64,000 bases of DNA from MTP4 sp052056915. GTDB taxonomy: Archaea > Halobacteriota > Methanosarcinia > Methanosarcinales > Methanosarcinaceae. The stretch spans positions 1,054,001 to 1,118,000 of the forward strand of contig NZ_CP195119.1 of assembly GCF_052056915.1 (NCBI RefSeq), given 5' to 3'. Positions within the stretch are counted from its first letter, which is position 1; each line of letters opens with the position of its first letter. Of this stretch, positions 63,791 to 64,000 are shown piece by piece. Made by a program: the position numbers and the translations under genes. Below the pieces are notes generated by a model. It searched no databases. It saw nothing but the letters and a program-made list of their open reading frames with translations, and was not told where the DNA came from.

Positions 63791-64000
63791 TCACACCCCC
63801 GCTGCAGCCGCCAGGCTGACTATTGCTTCCGAATTAGTAATCATCATATCAAGCACCGGACTCGGGTTCAGGCCGAAGTAGAGCACCAGGAGGGCGATCA
63901 CGGCCATGGAAAAGACCTGGAGGGAGTTGATGTCCTTCACGTCCCCGAGCTTCTCATTATACACTCCGAACATTGCCCGCTGCATTGCCCAGAGGTGATA
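63791..64000 (-). CDS. fpoM: F420H2 dehydrogenase subunit FpoM (C-terminal part)
   Basis: Only the last 69 codons lie in the window. HLWAMQRAMFG then a C-terminal helix VFSMAVIALLVLYFGLNPSPVLD match the end of NuoM/ND4-type subunits. The frame is open to the window edge, so the gene continues beyond 64000. fpoN follows 3 bp after its stop. Confidence 0.9.
   Translation of the reverse strand, partial: YHLWAMQRAMFGVYNEKLGDVKDINSLQVFSMAVIALLVLYFGLNPSPVLDMMITNSEAIVSLAAAAGV

Overview
The window is from a methanogenic archaeon of the genus Methanosarcina or a close relative. The evidence is the F420H2 dehydrogenase genes fpoM-fpoN-fpoO at the right edge, a DNA topoisomerase VI operon next to a bacterial-type gyrase operon, an archaeal ribosomal/translation cluster (eL8, eS28, eL24, NDK, aIF5B, eS6), archaeal protein-sorting tails (PEF- and PGF-type) and large PKD-domain surface proteins. 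Species cannot be fixed from the sequence alone.

Layout. 0-9 kb: a small Lrp/AsnC ligand-binding protein, top6B-top6A, then gyrB-gyrA, all on the plus strand, GC-rich and housekeeping. 9-21 kb: an accessory island, much of it AT-rich. It holds a 992-aa protein with 16 HEAT-like repeats, a PD-(D/E)XK nuclease-like protein, a two-helix membrane protein, a uracil-DNA-glycosylase-fold protein, a HicB-HicA toxin-antitoxin pair and a chagasin-type protease inhibitor. Between 14.4 and 18.85 kb these genes sit in about a dozen same-orientation copies of a ~207-bp repeat, interleaved with four copies of a cassette made of consecutive hairpins. 21-36 kb: mostly membrane and exported proteins (two tandem DUF457-type membrane proteins, a dienelactone-hydrolase lipoprotein, a PAP2 phosphatase, secreted proteins of unknown role), plus pdxS-pdxT for PLP synthesis, a PNPOx-fold flavoprotein and a membrane-anchored winged-helix regulator. 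35-48 kb: an SLC13-type permease with RCK_C domains, the translation cluster on the minus strand, a TatD-associated radical SAM protein, a dicarboxylate symporter, an exported beta-propeller protein, and an NSS sodium symporter followed by a 33-codon MetS-type small subunit. 48-49.6 kb: an IS1634-like insertion sequence with recognisable terminal inverted repeats. 49.9-61.7 kb: a run of minus-strand cell-surface genes (6xPKD protein, PEF-CTERM protein, lipoprotein, exported metallophosphoesterase, 1304-aa propeller plus 7xPKD protein). 62-64 kb: fpoO, fpoN and the 3' end of fpoM.

How it fits together. The topoisomerase block controls DNA topology. The translation cluster and fpo operon are core metabolism. 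The surface block builds the envelope. The 9-21 kb block looks like a variable locus built by repeat amplification and acquisition of defence-like genes; it and a 134-bp near-perfect duplicate of part of fpoO (54.8 kb) are the most unusual parts. No tRNA, rRNA or CRISPR array was recognised. Starts were moved inward from the longest open frame where a ribosome binding site or the family N-terminus supported it.
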